Assembly: GCF_000701365.1 (NCBI RefSeq)
Contig: NZ_JNIK01000013.1
Location: 62,001 to 126,000 of the forward strand
From: Blastococcus sp. URHD0036
GTDB taxonomy: Bacteria > Actinomycetota > Actinomycetes > Mycobacteriales > Geodermatophilaceae
Direction: 5' to 3'
DNA length: 64,000 nt
Below, in pieces: positions 33,691 through 42,919 of the stretch. Every line of letters begins with the position of its first letter. The first letter of the stretch is position 1. Made by a program: the position numbers and the translations under genes. A model generated the notes under the pieces. That model saw only the letters and a list, made by a program, of their open reading frames with translations, had not been told where the DNA came from and did not search any database.

Positions 33691-35717
33691 CGCGTACCGA
33701 CCTCCATCAGGCGGCGCAGGGCGTCGGCGACGACCGCCCGATCCGGCAGCCACGCCTTCTCCAGCGCGGGCGAGTAGGGCGCGGGCATGGCCTGCGGGGC
33801 CACCCGGACGACCGGCGCGTCGAGGTGCCAGAAGCCCTCGTTGGCGGCGAGTGCGGCGATCTCGGCGCCCACCCCGAAGTCCATGACCGCCTCGTGGGCG
33901 ATGAGCAGCCGGCGGGTGCGCTGCAGCGACTCCAGCACCGCCGCGCGGTCGAACGGCGCGATCGTCCGGAGGTCGACCACCTCGACCTCGATGCCGTCGG
34001 CGGCCACCTCGGTGGCCGCGGCCAGCACCTCCTGCAGCATCCGCGACCAGGTGACCACCGTGACATCGCGGCCGGGCCGGACGATGCGCGCCTTGCCGAG
34101 CGGGATCAGGTGGTCAGCGTTGGGGCGGGGCGCCTTCATGCCGTACTGGAGGCGGTTCTCCACGAACACGACCGGGTTCGGGCTCCGGATGGCCGACCGG
34201 AGCAGCCCGTAGGTCTCGACCGGGTCCGAGGGCATCACGACGGTGAGCCCGGGGATGTGCGCCAGCAGCGCCTCCAGGCTCTGCGAGTGCTGACTGCCCG
34301 AGGACCGGCCGGCGCCGAACTGGGTGCGGACGACCAGCGGCAGCGAGGCCTTCCCGCCGGTCATGAACCGCAGCTTCGCCGCCTGGTTCATCAGCGCGTC
34401 CAGGCAGACGCCGATGAAGTCCATGTACATGACCTCGACCACGGGCCGCATCCCCGCCATGGCCGCACCGACGGCACCGCCGACGATGGCCGTCTCCGAG
34501 ATCGGAGTGTCCCGCACCCGGCCGGGGAACCGCTCGGCCAGGCCGCGGGTGAGCCCGAAGACGTTGCCGCCCCGGCCCACGTCGATGCCCGCCACGAAGA
34601 CGGTCGGGTCGTGCTCCAGCTCGAAGGTCAGCGCCTCGCGGACGGCGTCCATGGTCTTGAAGACCTCGCCCTGCTCGGGTTCCCGCTCCGGGGTGTCGTC
34701 CTCCTCGACCCACACGAAGTCCAGCAGGGACGCCGGGTCGGGGAACGGCGAGCGGCGGGCCTCGTCGATCGCCGCGCGCACCTCCTCGTCCACCTCGCGG
34801 TCGATGCTCATCGCCACCGCGGCGTCGACGCCGAGGTCGGCCAGCCGGGCGCGGGCGACGACGAGCGGGTCGCGGAGCTTCCACGCCGCGAGCTCCTCGG
34901 CCTCCCGGTAGCGGATCGGGTCGCCCTCGTAGTGGCCGTGCCAGCGGTAGGTGTCGGCCTCGACGATCACCGGGCCGGCGCCCGCGCGGAGCTCGCCGAC
35001 CAGCCGCTGCATCAGCTCGGCCACCGCGACGACGTCGTTGCCGTCGACCGACTCGTACCGCACCCCGTAGCCGACGGCGCGCAGCGCCAGTCCGGCTCGG
35101 TGCTGGTCCTCCTCGCGGGAGAACTCCGAGTAGTGGTTGTTCTCGCAGAAGAAGACGACCGGGAGGTCCCAGACCGCGGCGAGGTTCACCGACTCGTGGA
35201 ACATGCCCTGGGCCACGGCGCCGTCGCCGAAGAACCCGACCGCCACGCCGCCGTCCCCGCGGATCTGCGCCGCGGTGCCCGCTCCGGTGATGATCGGCAG
35301 GCCCGCGCCCACGATGCCGTTGGCCCCGAGGATGCCCAGCCGGGGGTCGGCGATGTGCATCGACCCGCCGCGGCCGGAGCAGGTGCCGCCCTCGCGCCCC
35401 ATCAGCTCGGCGAACATCTCGGTCATGTCCAGGCCCTTGGCCAGGCAGTGGCCGTGCCCCCGGTGGGTGGAAGTGATGGCGTCGTCGTCGCGCAGGTGCC
35501 AGCAGGCGCCGACCGCGGTCGCCTCCTGGCCGATCGACAGGTGCACGAACCCGGGCACCTCGGTGTCGGCGTAGAGCTTCGACGCGGCCTGCTCGAAGCC
35601 GCGGATCCGCGCCATCCGCCGGTACATCTCCACGACGTCGTCCACCGCGACCGAGCCTGCGGCCGACGAACCGGAGCCCTCGGCCTCGCGGCTGTCGGCC
35701 GCGCTCTCGACGCTCAT
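33687..35717 (-). CDS. Fused alpha/beta E1 component of a 2-oxoacid dehydrogenase
   Basis: A 676-residue TPP enzyme in which E1 alpha (about 25-345) and E1 beta (about 352-676) are fused. The TPP motif begins GDGAVAQGMFHESVNLAAVW (164-183) and ends in ENN at 192-194; alpha also has GRGGSMH and GILGANGIVGAGLPI, and beta has RDTPISETAIVGGAVGAAMAG, SQSLEALLAH and RTIAPFD. The best matches by motif are acetoin/branched-chain type dehydrogenases. ATG overlaps the stop of the acyl-CoA ligase gene. With the alcohol dehydrogenase and ligase in the same operon it could oxidise a 2-oxoacid or diketone to an acyl-CoA. No E3 or lipoyl-bearing E2 is in the window. Confidence 0.9.
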   Translation of the reverse strand: MSVESAADSREAEGSGSSAAGSVAVDDVVEMYRRMARIRGFEQAASKLYADTEVPGFVHLSIGQEATAVGACWHLRDDDAITSTHRGHGHCLAKGLDMTEMFAELMGREGGTCSGRGGSMHIADPRLGILGANGIVGAGLPIITGAGTAAQIRGDGGVAVGFFGDGAVAQGMFHESVNLAAVWDLPVVFFCENNHYSEFSREEDQHRAGLALRAVGYGVRYESVDGNDVVAVAELMQRLVGELRAGAGPVIVEADTYRWHGHYEGDPIRYREAEELAAWKLRDPLVVARARLADLGVDAAVAMSIDREVDEEVRAAIDEARRSPFPDPASLLDFVWVEEDDTPEREPEQGEVFKTMDAVREALTFELEHDPTVFVAGIDVGRGGNVFGLTRGLAERFPGRVRDTPISETAIVGGAVGAAMAGMRPVVEVMYMDFIGVCLDALMNQAAKLRFMTGGKASLPLVVRTQFGAGRSSGSQHSQSLEALLAHIPGLTVVMPSDPVETYGLLRSAIRSPNPVVFVENRLQYGMKAPRPNADHLIPLGKARIVRPGRDVTVVTWSRMLQEVLAAATEVAADGIEVEVVDLRTIAPFDRAAVLESLQRTRRLLIAHEAVMDFGVGAEIAALAANEGFWHLDAPVVRVAPQAMPAPYSPALEKAWLPDRAVVADALRRLMEVGTR

Positions 35718-37252
35718 GAGTCCTGGACCTCGGGCATCGTCCGCAGCTCCCTCTTCACGACCTTGCCCGACGCGGTGCGGGGCAGCTGCCCCACGACCGT
35801 CGTGTACGCCGGGACCTTGAACTTCGCCAGCCGCGCCCGGCAGAACTCCGCGACGTCCTCGGAGGTGAGCGTGGCGCCGGCGCGGACGACGACGAAGGCG
35901 TGCGGCACCTCCCCCCACCGCTCGTCGGGGTGGCCGATGACGGCGGCCTCGACGACGTCGGGGTGCTCGTAGAGCACGCGCTCGACCTCGGGGGTGGCGA
36001 TGTTCTCGCCGCCGGAGACGATCATGTCCTTCTTGCGGTCCTCGATGTAGAGGAACCCGTCCTCGTCGAGCCTGCCCACGTCGCCGGTCTTGAACCAGCC
36101 GTCGACGAACGCCCGCTCGGTCGCCTCGGGGTCGCGCCAGTAGCCCGAGAACACCTTGGCGCCGCGGATCAGGATCTCCCCGACCTCGCCGGCGGGCACG
36201 TCGCGGCCCTGCTCGTCGCCGACACGGACCTGGTGCTGGGACAGCGGCTTGCCGACGGAGCCGAGCTTCGCGCGCATGTGCGAGTGGGGCAGGAAGGTGT
36301 CGCTGGAGACGGTCTCGGTGAGGCCGTAGGCATCGGCGAACCAGACGTCGGGCAGCACCTCGAGCATCTGCCGCAGCCGGGCCTCGGGCATCTTCTCGCC
36401 GCCGGACATGATCACCCGCAGCGAGCCGAGGTCGGCCTGCGCGAGCTCCTCCCGCTGCAGCAGGGCGTTGACCATGGCCGGGGCGAGCCAGACCGTCGTC
36501 GCCCGGTGGACGGCCATGAGGCCGATGAGCTCGGCGGCGTCGAAGCGCCGCTGGATCACCAGGCTCCCCCCGGCGTGCAGGGTCGCCAGGCCGCCCATGT
36601 CGAGGGCCCCCACGTGGTAGAGCGGCCCGGCCACGGCGGTGACGTCCCGGGCGGTCAGGCCGAACTCGATGATCATGCCGAGGTTCTTGGCCAGCAGGTT
36701 CGCGTGGCTGATGCACACGCCCTTGGGCCGCGAGGTCGTGCCCGAGGTGTACATGAGCCGCTGCAGGGCCGACCCGGGCACGTCGTCGACCGGGACGACG
36801 GCGCCGTCGTGCGCTCCGACCAGCTCCTCGTACCCGGTCCAGCCCCCGGGGGCCGCGCCGGCGCCGGGGACCAGCAGGGTGTGCAGGCCCCGCAGCCGCG
36901 GCAGTACCTCCGCCAGCCGCGGCAGGAACTCGGCGTCGGCGACGAGGGCCACCGCCTCGCTGTGGCCGAGGATGTACTCCCACTCGGCGGGCGCCAGCCG
37001 GGTGTTGAGCGGCAGGAAGGCCGCGCCGATCCGGTTGACGGCGTAGACGAGCTCCAGGAACTCGACGCAGTTCGGCAGCAGCATCGCGACGACGTCGCCG
37101 CGCCGGACCCCCTCGGCGGTCAGGCCGGCAGCCAGCGCCTGCACCCGCTGCAGCAGCTCCGCGTTGGTCCGGGTGGTGTCGCCCTCGGCCAGGACGACCG
37201 TGTCGGGGCGCCGGTCGGCGGCGTGGTCGAGGGTCGCGGCGAAGTTGTCCAT
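35714..37252 (-). CDS. AMP-dependent acyl-CoA synthetase/ligase
   Basis: A 512-residue ANL enzyme. P-loop YTSGTTSRPKG, A5 motif YGLTE, hinge DVGRLDEDGFLYIEDRKKD, and catalytic lysine in PRTASGKVVKRE. KDMIVSGGENI is the usual fatty/aryl acid ligase segment. It lies 18 bp after the acyl-CoA dehydrogenase gene and overlaps the E1 gene by four bases, making a tight run SDR-ADH-ACAD-ligase-E1-E2-like. It probably activates an acid produced in the pathway. Confidence 0.92.
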   Translation of the reverse strand: MDNFAATLDHAADRRPDTVVLAEGDTTRTNAELLQRVQALAAGLTAEGVRRGDVVAMLLPNCVEFLELVYAVNRIGAAFLPLNTRLAPAEWEYILGHSEAVALVADAEFLPRLAEVLPRLRGLHTLLVPGAGAAPGGWTGYEELVGAHDGAVVPVDDVPGSALQRLMYTSGTTSRPKGVCISHANLLAKNLGMIIEFGLTARDVTAVAGPLYHVGALDMGGLATLHAGGSLVIQRRFDAAELIGLMAVHRATTVWLAPAMVNALLQREELAQADLGSLRVIMSGGEKMPEARLRQMLEVLPDVWFADAYGLTETVSSDTFLPHSHMRAKLGSVGKPLSQHQVRVGDEQGRDVPAGEVGEILIRGAKVFSGYWRDPEATERAFVDGWFKTGDVGRLDEDGFLYIEDRKKDMIVSGGENIATPEVERVLYEHPDVVEAAVIGHPDERWGEVPHAFVVVRAGATLTSEDVAEFCRARLAKFKVPAYTTVVGQLPRTASGKVVKRELRTMPEVQDS

Positions 37253-37270
37253 GTCAGGTCCCGGGCCCGG

Positions 37271-38431
37271 TCAGCGTCCGGAGCCGGCGAGCACCAGGCG
37301 GGCGATCACGTTGCGCTGGATCTCGCTGGTGCCCTCGCCGATCTCGAGGATCTTGGCGTCGGAGTAGAAGCGGGAGATCGGCGACTCGACCATCCAGCCG
37401 TAGCCGCCGTGGATCTGGACGCTGGCGCTGGCGACCCGGTTCGCGACCTCGGATGCGTAGAGCTTGGCCATCGCCGCCTCCTTGCGGTTCGGCAGCCCCT
37501 GGTCGGCCAGCCAGGCGGCGCGGTAGACCATCCAGCGGGCCGCCTCCACCTCGGTGGCCATGTCGGCGATCTTGTGCTGGATGGCCTGGAACGAGCCGAT
37601 CGTCTTGCCGAACTGGCTGCGCTGGCCGGCGTACTGCACGGCGAGCTCGAGCGCCGCCTGCGCCAGGGAGAGCCCGAGCGCCGCCACGCTCACCCGGCCC
37701 GGGTCGAGGGCGGTGAGGAACTGGCTGAGCCCGTTCACCGGGTCCCCCACCAGGTGGTCGTCGCCCACGAAGCAGTCCGTGAAGGTCAGCTCCCGGGTGT
37801 CCAGGGCGTGCCAGCCGAGCTTCTTGAGCGGCTGGCCCATCCCGTAGCCGGGAGTCCCCGTCGGCACGAAGAACGCGCCGGTCTGCTTGCGGCCGTCGGG
37901 CCCCACCCCGGTCTGGGCGAGCACCGTGACGCCGAGGCTCATCGGCGTGCCCGGGTTGCTGATGAAGAGCTTGGCGCCGTCGAGGACCCAGCCGCCGTCG
38001 ACCCGCTTCGCCCGGGTGGAGATGCCCGCGGCGTCCGAGCCGGCGCCGGGCTCGGTGAGCCCGAAGGCGGCGATCTTCTCGCCCGCGGCCAGCGGACGCA
38101 GCCAGCGGTCCTTCTGCTGCTCGGTGCCGAACAGGCTCAGCGGCAGCGAGGCGATGGTCGAGTGGGCGTTCCACGCCGCGGCCACCGACTGGTCGGCCCG
38201 GCCGATCTCCTCCATCACGGCGACGTAGGCGACCATGCCGGCGTCCATCCCGCCGTACTCCTCGGGCAGCAGCATGCCCATGAGGCCCAGCTCGCCGAGC
38301 TTCTGGAAGACGGCCACGGGGAACTCGCCCCGCTCGGACCAGCCCGCGGCGTGGGGGGCGATCTCCTTGTCGGCGAAGTCGCGGACCATCTCCTTGAGCT
38401 GGAGGATCTCGGGGTCCAGGGAGAAGTCCAT
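37271..38431 (-). CDS. Acyl-CoA dehydrogenase
   Basis: A 386-residue enzyme of the short/medium-chain acyl-CoA dehydrogenase family. Motifs: AFGLTEPGAGSDAAG (FAD-binding), RSQFGKTIGSFQAIQHKIADM, QIHGGYGWMVESPISRFYSDAKILEIGEGTSEIQRNVIARLVL, which includes the glutamate-bearing catalytic loop (YSDAKILEIGEG). Its ATG overlaps the alcohol dehydrogenase stop in a TGATG arrangement. Standard beta-oxidation length and layout, unlike the two longer ACAD10/11-like paralogues at 27083 and 60993. Confidence 0.94.
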   Translation of the reverse strand: MDFSLDPEILQLKEMVRDFADKEIAPHAAGWSERGEFPVAVFQKLGELGLMGMLLPEEYGGMDAGMVAYVAVMEEIGRADQSVAAAWNAHSTIASLPLSLFGTEQQKDRWLRPLAAGEKIAAFGLTEPGAGSDAAGISTRAKRVDGGWVLDGAKLFISNPGTPMSLGVTVLAQTGVGPDGRKQTGAFFVPTGTPGYGMGQPLKKLGWHALDTRELTFTDCFVGDDHLVGDPVNGLSQFLTALDPGRVSVAALGLSLAQAALELAVQYAGQRSQFGKTIGSFQAIQHKIADMATEVEAARWMVYRAAWLADQGLPNRKEAAMAKLYASEVANRVASASVQIHGGYGWMVESPISRFYSDAKILEIGEGTSEIQRNVIARLVLAGSGR

Positions 38432-39483
38432 CAGGTCTCCTGCGGGGTGAGCAGCACCTTGACGTGCTGGTTGGGCGAGGAGAGCTCCTCGAGGGTGGCC
38501 GCACCGTCGGCCAGCGGCCGCACGTCGGTGATGAGCGGCGCGGCGTCGATCGCGCCCGAGGCCATCAGGCCGAGCACCCGCGGGATGTCGAAGTTGTAGC
38601 CCAGCGACCCGACGACCTGCCGCTCGTAGAGCACGATCTGGCGGATGTCGATCGCGAGCTCCGCGGGCGAGATGCCGGCGATCGCCATGCGCCCGCCCCG
38701 CCGCAGGCTGCGGAGGCCGAGGTCGATCGCCTCGGGCCGCCCGGTGCCGTCGATGACCGCATCCGGCCCGATCCGGCCGGTGCCGGTGAACACGGCCTTC
38801 CGGACGTCGTCGGTGGTCGGGTCGAACACCTCGGTGGCCCCCATCGAACGGGCGACCTCCGCCCGGGCGGGATTGGGCTCGCTCACGAAGACGGTCGCCG
38901 CACCGGCCACCCGCGCGCCGATCAGCGCCGACAGCCCGATCGGGCCGGCGCCGAGGACCAGGACGTCGTCCCCCGGGCCGATCTGGGCGCGCGACGCCGC
39001 GTGCAGGCCGACGGCCAGGGGCTCGGCGAGCGCGGCGTGCTGGTCGGAGACCCCGTCGGGCACGGCGTGCAGCTCGATCAGCGGCACCCGGACCAGCGGG
39101 GCGAGACCGCCGTCCGCGGCCAGGCCGATCGAGCCGCCCTTCGCGCAGATGTGGTACTCGCCGCGCAGGCACCAGCGGCAGACGCCGCAGCGCAGGCACG
39201 GATCGGCGACGACGCGGGTGCCGACGGCGATCCCGGGCACCTCGCCGTCCATCGCGACGACCCGGCCGCTGAACTCGTGGCCCATCGTGATCGGCGGCCG
39301 CGCGCCGCTCAGCGGGTGCGCGCCCTCCCGGATCATCACCGGGCCGTGGGTGTACTCGTGGACGTCGGTCCCGCAGAGGCCGCAGTACGCGACCTCCACC
39401 AGCGCCGTCCCCGGCAGGAGCTCCGGCTCCGGGACCTCGACCAGCCGGACGTCGCGGGCGGCATGCCAGCGCAGTGCCTCCAC
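38431..39483 (-). CDS. Zinc-dependent alcohol dehydrogenase, butanediol-dehydrogenase-like
   Basis: A 350-residue medium-chain dehydrogenase/reductase. CGLCGTD (34-40) gives the catalytic zinc cysteine, GHEFSG (68-73) the histidine-glutamate pair, and Cys96, Cys99, Cys102 and Cys105 the structural zinc lobe. The nucleotide fold is VLGAGPIGLSA, followed by SEPNPAR (acid at the end of strand 2, NAD preference). HPLSGARPPITMGHEFSG closely fits 2,3-butanediol dehydrogenases. It lies 61 bp after the SDR gene. It may oxidise a vicinal alcohol to a ketone for the following enzymes. Confidence 0.92.
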   Translation of the reverse strand: MEALRWHAARDVRLVEVPEPELLPGTALVEVAYCGLCGTDVHEYTHGPVMIREGAHPLSGARPPITMGHEFSGRVVAMDGEVPGIAVGTRVVADPCLRCGVCRWCLRGEYHICAKGGSIGLAADGGLAPLVRVPLIELHAVPDGVSDQHAALAEPLAVGLHAASRAQIGPGDDVLVLGAGPIGLSALIGARVAGAATVFVSEPNPARAEVARSMGATEVFDPTTDDVRKAVFTGTGRIGPDAVIDGTGRPEAIDLGLRSLRRGGRMAIAGISPAELAIDIRQIVLYERQVVGSLGYNFDIPRVLGLMASGAIDAAPLITDVRPLADGAATLEELSSPNQHVKVLLTPQET

Positions 39484-39544
39484 AGTCGCACCTCTCCTCG
39501 TCGGGACCGCTCCGTCGCGGTCCGCGGTGTCCAGCTCGCGTCGC

Positions 39545-40297
39545 CTAGCGGAGTGAGTAGCCGCCGTCCACGGTGAGGGTCGCGCCCGTCACGTACGCCG
39601 AGGCCCCCGATGCCAGGTACAGGTACATCCCCGCCAGGTCGGCGGCGTTCCCCCACCGGCCGAGCGCCGTGTGCTCGACGATGCCCTGCTCGCGCTCGGC
39701 GTCGCGGTGCCAGTGGGCGCCGAGGCCGGTGTCGAACCAGCCGAGGGCGACGGTGTTGACGGTGATCGCCCGCGGGCCGAGCTCCTGCGCCAGCGCCTGG
39801 ACCAGCGCCCGCACCCCGCTCTTGGAGGCGGAGTACGCCCCGAGGCCGCCCAGGGGACGGTCACCGAGGACGGAGCCGGTGACGATGATGCGACTCCCCT
39901 CGCCCATCACCGCGGCGGCGGCACGGGCGCCGAGGAAGGCGCCGGTCAGGTTGACGTCGACGATCTCGCGCCAGGCGTCGGGCTCCATGTCGAGCACGGA
40001 GGTGAACTCCGGGGAGACGCCGGCGTTGGCGATCCAGACGTCGAGCCCGCCGAAGCGCTCCACCATGCCGCGCGCGACGGACTCGTTGAAGTCACCGTCC
40101 CGCACGTCGCCCGGGCAGACCAGCGCGTCGCCGTCGAGGGAGGCGGCGACCTCCTTCAGGGCGCCCTCGGACCGGGCGACCAGGCCCACCGAGGCCCCGG
40201 CGGCGTCGAAGGCGCGCGCCAGCAGGCGGCCGAGGCCGCGCCCGGCACCCGTGATGACCACGCGCCGGCCCGCCACGTCACCCCAGCCGGAGGTCAC
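39545..40297 (-). CDS. Short-chain dehydrogenase/reductase
   Basis: A 250-residue SDR. TGAGRGLG is the cofactor loop, ARSEG at strand 2 suggests NADP, NAGVSPEFTSV follows, GSVLGDRPLGGLG contains the catalytic serine and YSASKSG the Tyr/Lys pair; the C-terminus is YVTGATLTVDGGYS. GTG at 40297 is the first start after the operator region. It heads the leftward operon SDR-ADH-ACAD-ligase-E1-E2-like. Its promoter is in the operator 2 region shared with the enoyl-CoA hydratase. Confidence 0.9.
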   Translation of the reverse strand: MTSGWGDVAGRRVVITGAGRGLGRLLARAFDAAGASVGLVARSEGALKEVAASLDGDALVCPGDVRDGDFNESVARGMVERFGGLDVWIANAGVSPEFTSVLDMEPDAWREIVDVNLTGAFLGARAAAAVMGEGSRIIVTGSVLGDRPLGGLGAYSASKSGVRALVQALAQELGPRAITVNTVALGWFDTGLGAHWHRDAEREQGIVEHTALGRWGNAADLAGMYLYLASGASAYVTGATLTVDGGYSLR

Positions 40298-40316
40298 CTG
40301 GCGGTCACCACGTAAG

Positions 40317-40333
40317 TTTGACCGGTCGGTACA
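40317..40333. promoter_or_regulatory. Operator 2, site A
   Basis: TTTGACCGGTCGGTACA, the reverse complement of TGTACCGACCGGTCAAA, lies in the 77-bp gap between the divergent SDR and enoyl-CoA hydratase genes. GACCGGTC is a perfect palindrome at its centre. The placement lets one repressor control both directions. Confidence 0.6.
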
Positions 40334-40374
40334 GACACAGCGCGAAACTAACACAGGACGCGGAGGGCCCGACA

Positions 40375-41178
40375 GTGACCAGCACGCCGCAGACCGCCCC
40401 GGTGACGCTCTCCCCGCACCCCGCCGACGAGCGGCTGGCGGTCCTCCGGCTCGACCGCGCACCCGTGAACGCGCTCGACCAGGCGATGTGGGACCAGCTG
40501 GCCGCGGTCGCCGCCGAACTGCACGACGCGGGCACCGGCTACCGGGCCGTGGTGGTGACCGGCGGGCCGCGGCACTTCGCGGCCGGCGCCGACATCACGG
40601 AGATGGTCGACCTGACGCCGGAGCAGTTCGACCGCCGCAACCGCGTGCTGCAGGGGGCCTTCCACGGCCTGGCCACGGCGCCGCAGATCACGGTCGCCGC
40701 CGTCAACGGCTACGCCCTGGGCGGCGGCTGCGAACTGGCCCTCGCCTCCGACTTCCGCGTCGCGGGGAGCCGGACGGTGCTGGGCCTGCCCGAGGTGACG
40801 CTCGGGATCATGCCCGGCTCGGGCGGCACCCAGCGGCTCGCGCACGTGGTCGGGCTGCCCCGGGCCAAGGACCTGGTCCTGTCCGGCCGGCGCGTGGCCG
40901 CCGACGAGGCGCTCGCCATCGGACTGGTGGACCGGCTGGTGGACGACGCCGAGGTGTTCGACAGCGCCGTCGAGCAGGCCCTCGGCTTCGCCCGCGGCCC
41001 CCTGGCCCTCCGGCACGCCAAGCGCGCGCTCGACGCCAGCGTCGCCCTGCCCATCGAGGCCGGGCTCGCGCTCGAGGCCGACCTGATCACCGCCTGCTTC
41101 GCCAGCGAGGACGCGCAACGAGGACTGCGTAGCTTCGTGGCGGAGGGCCCGGGGAAGGCCACGTTCACGGGTCGCTGA
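40375..41178 (+). CDS. Enoyl-CoA hydratase/isomerase family protein
   Basis: A 267-residue crotonase-fold protein. The oxyanion-hole segments are FAAGADI and NGYALGGGCELALASD, and LPEVTLGIMPGSGGTQRL carries one of the catalytic glutamates. GTG at 40375 has GGAGGG upstream. It starts a rightward operon with the next SDR and is divergent from the SDR-led operon through operator 2. A second crotonase at 49100-49879 lacks some of these residues. Confidence 0.92.
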   Translation: MTSTPQTAPVTLSPHPADERLAVLRLDRAPVNALDQAMWDQLAAVAAELHDAGTGYRAVVVTGGPRHFAAGADITEMVDLTPEQFDRRNRVLQGAFHGLATAPQITVAAVNGYALGGGCELALASDFRVAGSRTVLGLPEVTLGIMPGSGGTQRLAHVVGLPRAKDLVLSGRRVAADEALAIGLVDRLVDDAEVFDSAVEQALGFARGPLALRHAKRALDASVALPIEAGLALEADLITACFASEDAQRGLRSFVAEGPGKATFTGR

Positions 41179-41185
41179 TTGTCTG

Positions 41186-41198
41186 TATCGATCGGTCT
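41186..41198. promoter_or_regulatory. Operator 2, site B
   Basis: TATCGATCGGTCT lies in the 70-bp gap between the hydratase and the next SDR. It is immediately upstream of a TAGCGT -10-like hexamer at 41202-41207, so a bound repressor would block RNA polymerase. It is the most divergent of the six sites. Confidence 0.55.
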
Positions 41199-41248
41199 GT
41201 CTAGCGTGACGGTCCGATGACCAGGTCCACCGACGGCAGGAGCCACCG

Positions 41249-42172
41249 ATGAGCACGTACAGCTTCGAGGGCCGGGTGGCGGTCGTCACCGGCGCCGGCC
41301 GCGGGATCGGGCGGGGGTACGCGCGCCTCCTGGCCGCGCGCGGCGCGAAGGTCGTCGTCAACGACCTCGGCGGGTCGATCGGCGGCGACGGCACCGACGC
41401 CGGCCCGGCGCAGGCCGTCGTCGACGAGATCGGAGCCGCGGGCGGCGAGGCCGTCGCCGACACCCATGACGTGTCCACCGCCGAGGGCGGCGAGGCCATC
41501 GTGGCCACGGCGATCGAGCGGTTCGGCCGGATCGACGTGCTGGTCAACAACGCCGGGATCATCCGGTGGGCCGGCCTGCCCGAAGTCGACCTGGACAACC
41601 TCGAGCGGCACCTGGCCGTCCACCTCGCGGGGTCGTTCAACACGATGCGGGCCGCGTGGCCGCACTTCGTCGCGCAGCAGTACGGCCGCGTCGTGCACAC
41701 CACCTCGACCGGCCTGCTGGGGCTGCCGAACAACCTCGGCTACGCCGCGGCCAAGGCCGGGACCATCGGCATGGCCCGCAGCGCGAAGCTCGCGGGCGCA
41801 CCGCACAACATCACGGTCAACTGCATCGCTCCCGCGGCGATGACGCGCATGGGGGGCGGCGACGACCGCGTCGCCGAGGCACCCCGCCGGGAGGGCCGGC
41901 CGTACATGCCCTCGGACGCCGTGGCCCCACTGGTGGCCTACCTGGCCCACGAGGACTGCCCGGTCAGCGGCGAGGTCTACGTCGCCGGCGCGGGCCGCTT
42001 CGCCCGGCTCTTCATCGCCTCGACCGAGGGCTGGCTGCACGACGCCGAGGGCACCCCCACGATCGAGGACGTGGCGGCCAACTTCGCGACCGTCAACGAC
42101 GAGACCGGCTACTACGTGCCCGCGGACCTCATGGCCTGGTCGGCGAGGTTCTTGGAGCACCAGCTGGGCTGA
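41249..42172 (+). CDS. SDR family oxidoreductase, multifunctional-enzyme-type
   Basis: A 307-residue SDR of the 17-beta-HSD4/MFE-2 dehydrogenase type, marked by VVVNDLGGSIGGDG, an insertion in the cofactor domain that binds the CoA part of 3-hydroxyacyl-CoA in such enzymes. Motifs: TGAGRGIGRGY, NNAGIIRWAG, TTSTGLLGLPNN and YAAAKAG. Length beyond 290 is due to a C-terminal extension. It follows the hydratase with operator 2 in between. A role as 3-hydroxyacyl-CoA dehydrogenase is inferred from family. Confidence 0.9.
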   Translation: MSTYSFEGRVAVVTGAGRGIGRGYARLLAARGAKVVVNDLGGSIGGDGTDAGPAQAVVDEIGAAGGEAVADTHDVSTAEGGEAIVATAIERFGRIDVLVNNAGIIRWAGLPEVDLDNLERHLAVHLAGSFNTMRAAWPHFVAQQYGRVVHTTSTGLLGLPNNLGYAAAKAGTIGMARSAKLAGAPHNITVNCIAPAAMTRMGGGDDRVAEAPRREGRPYMPSDAVAPLVAYLAHEDCPVSGEVYVAGAGRFARLFIASTEGWLHDAEGTPTIEDVAANFATVNDETGYYVPADLMAWSARFLEHQLG

Positions 42173-42178
42173 GCGCTC

Positions 42179-42209
42179 CCCCGCCGCCGGGGAGCTCTCG
42201 GCGGCGGGG
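42179..42209. terminator. Terminator hairpin between convergent genes
   Basis: A perfect 11-bp inverted repeat, arms 42179-42189 and 42199-42209 around nine bases, sits between the SDR and the leftward TetR gene. Confidence 0.6.
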
Positions 42210-42223
42210 CCGGCCGCCGCCGG

Positions 42224-42919
42224 TCAGGACGCGACGTCGGCCGGGATGCGCAGGGACTCCAGCAGCGCCCGGCCGCGCGTCAGCTCCTCGGCGTCGCCGG
42301 TGTCCTCGGCCGCGGCCGACGCGATGCCGTCCAGGAAGATCCGGCAGTAGAAGGCCGCCAGGCCCTCGACCGTCAGGTCGTGCCGGCCGCCGAGCCACTG
42401 GTACGTGTAGTTGTGCAGGTTGAGGAACGCCAGGGTCGACAGCTCCAGGTCCTCCGCCTGCACCAGGCCCTGCTCGCGCCCCTGCGTCAGCGTGTCCCGG
42501 ACGCGCTGCTCGAAGCGCTGCCGCTTGGCGCGGAACAGCGTCCGCGGCTCCCCCTGCAGCTGCTGGTACTCGTGCAGGAAGACCCAGACGTGGTCGCGCC
42601 GGTGGATGATCTGCCAGAGCAGCGACTCCGACAGCAGCCGCAGCCGGACGCGGAAGCCTGCGTCGAGGTCGGCGATCGCCGCGGCCTCGGTGAGCAGCGG
42701 GTCCATCACGCGGTCGTGGATCTCCGCGAGGAGCGTCTCCTTGGACCCGATGTAGTAGTACAGCGCGCCCCGGGCCAGCCCCGCGGCGTCGCCGATGTCG
42801 GCGACCCCGGTGCTGGCGTACCCGTTCTTGGAGAACAGCTCGACCGCCACGTCGATGACGTGCTCGCGCTTGCGGTGGTAGCGCGTCGTCTTGGCGCGCT
42901 CGCTGCCAGGTGTGGACAT
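42224..42919 (-). CDS. TetR family regulator, candidate regulator of operator 2
   Basis: A 231-residue TetR protein. The DNA-binding domain is around residues 12-70, with KREHVIDVAVELFSKNGYAS, GVADIGDAAGLARGALYYYI and GSKETLLAEIH. The all-helical C-terminal domain binds an unknown ligand. It lies centrally among six operator 2 sites, each in a promoter region of neighbouring catabolic operons. No operator 2 copy is evident in its own leader. Its role as operator 2 regulator is inferred from position. Confidence 0.9.
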   Translation of the reverse strand: MSTPGSERAKTTRYHRKREHVIDVAVELFSKNGYASTGVADIGDAAGLARGALYYYIGSKETLLAEIHDRVMDPLLTEAAAIADLDAGFRVRLRLLSESLLWQIIHRRDHVWVFLHEYQQLQGEPRTLFRAKRQRFEQRVRDTLTQGREQGLVQAEDLELSTLAFLNLHNYTYQWLGGRHDLTVEGLAAFYCRIFLDGIASAAAEDTGDAEELTRGRALLESLRIPADVAS

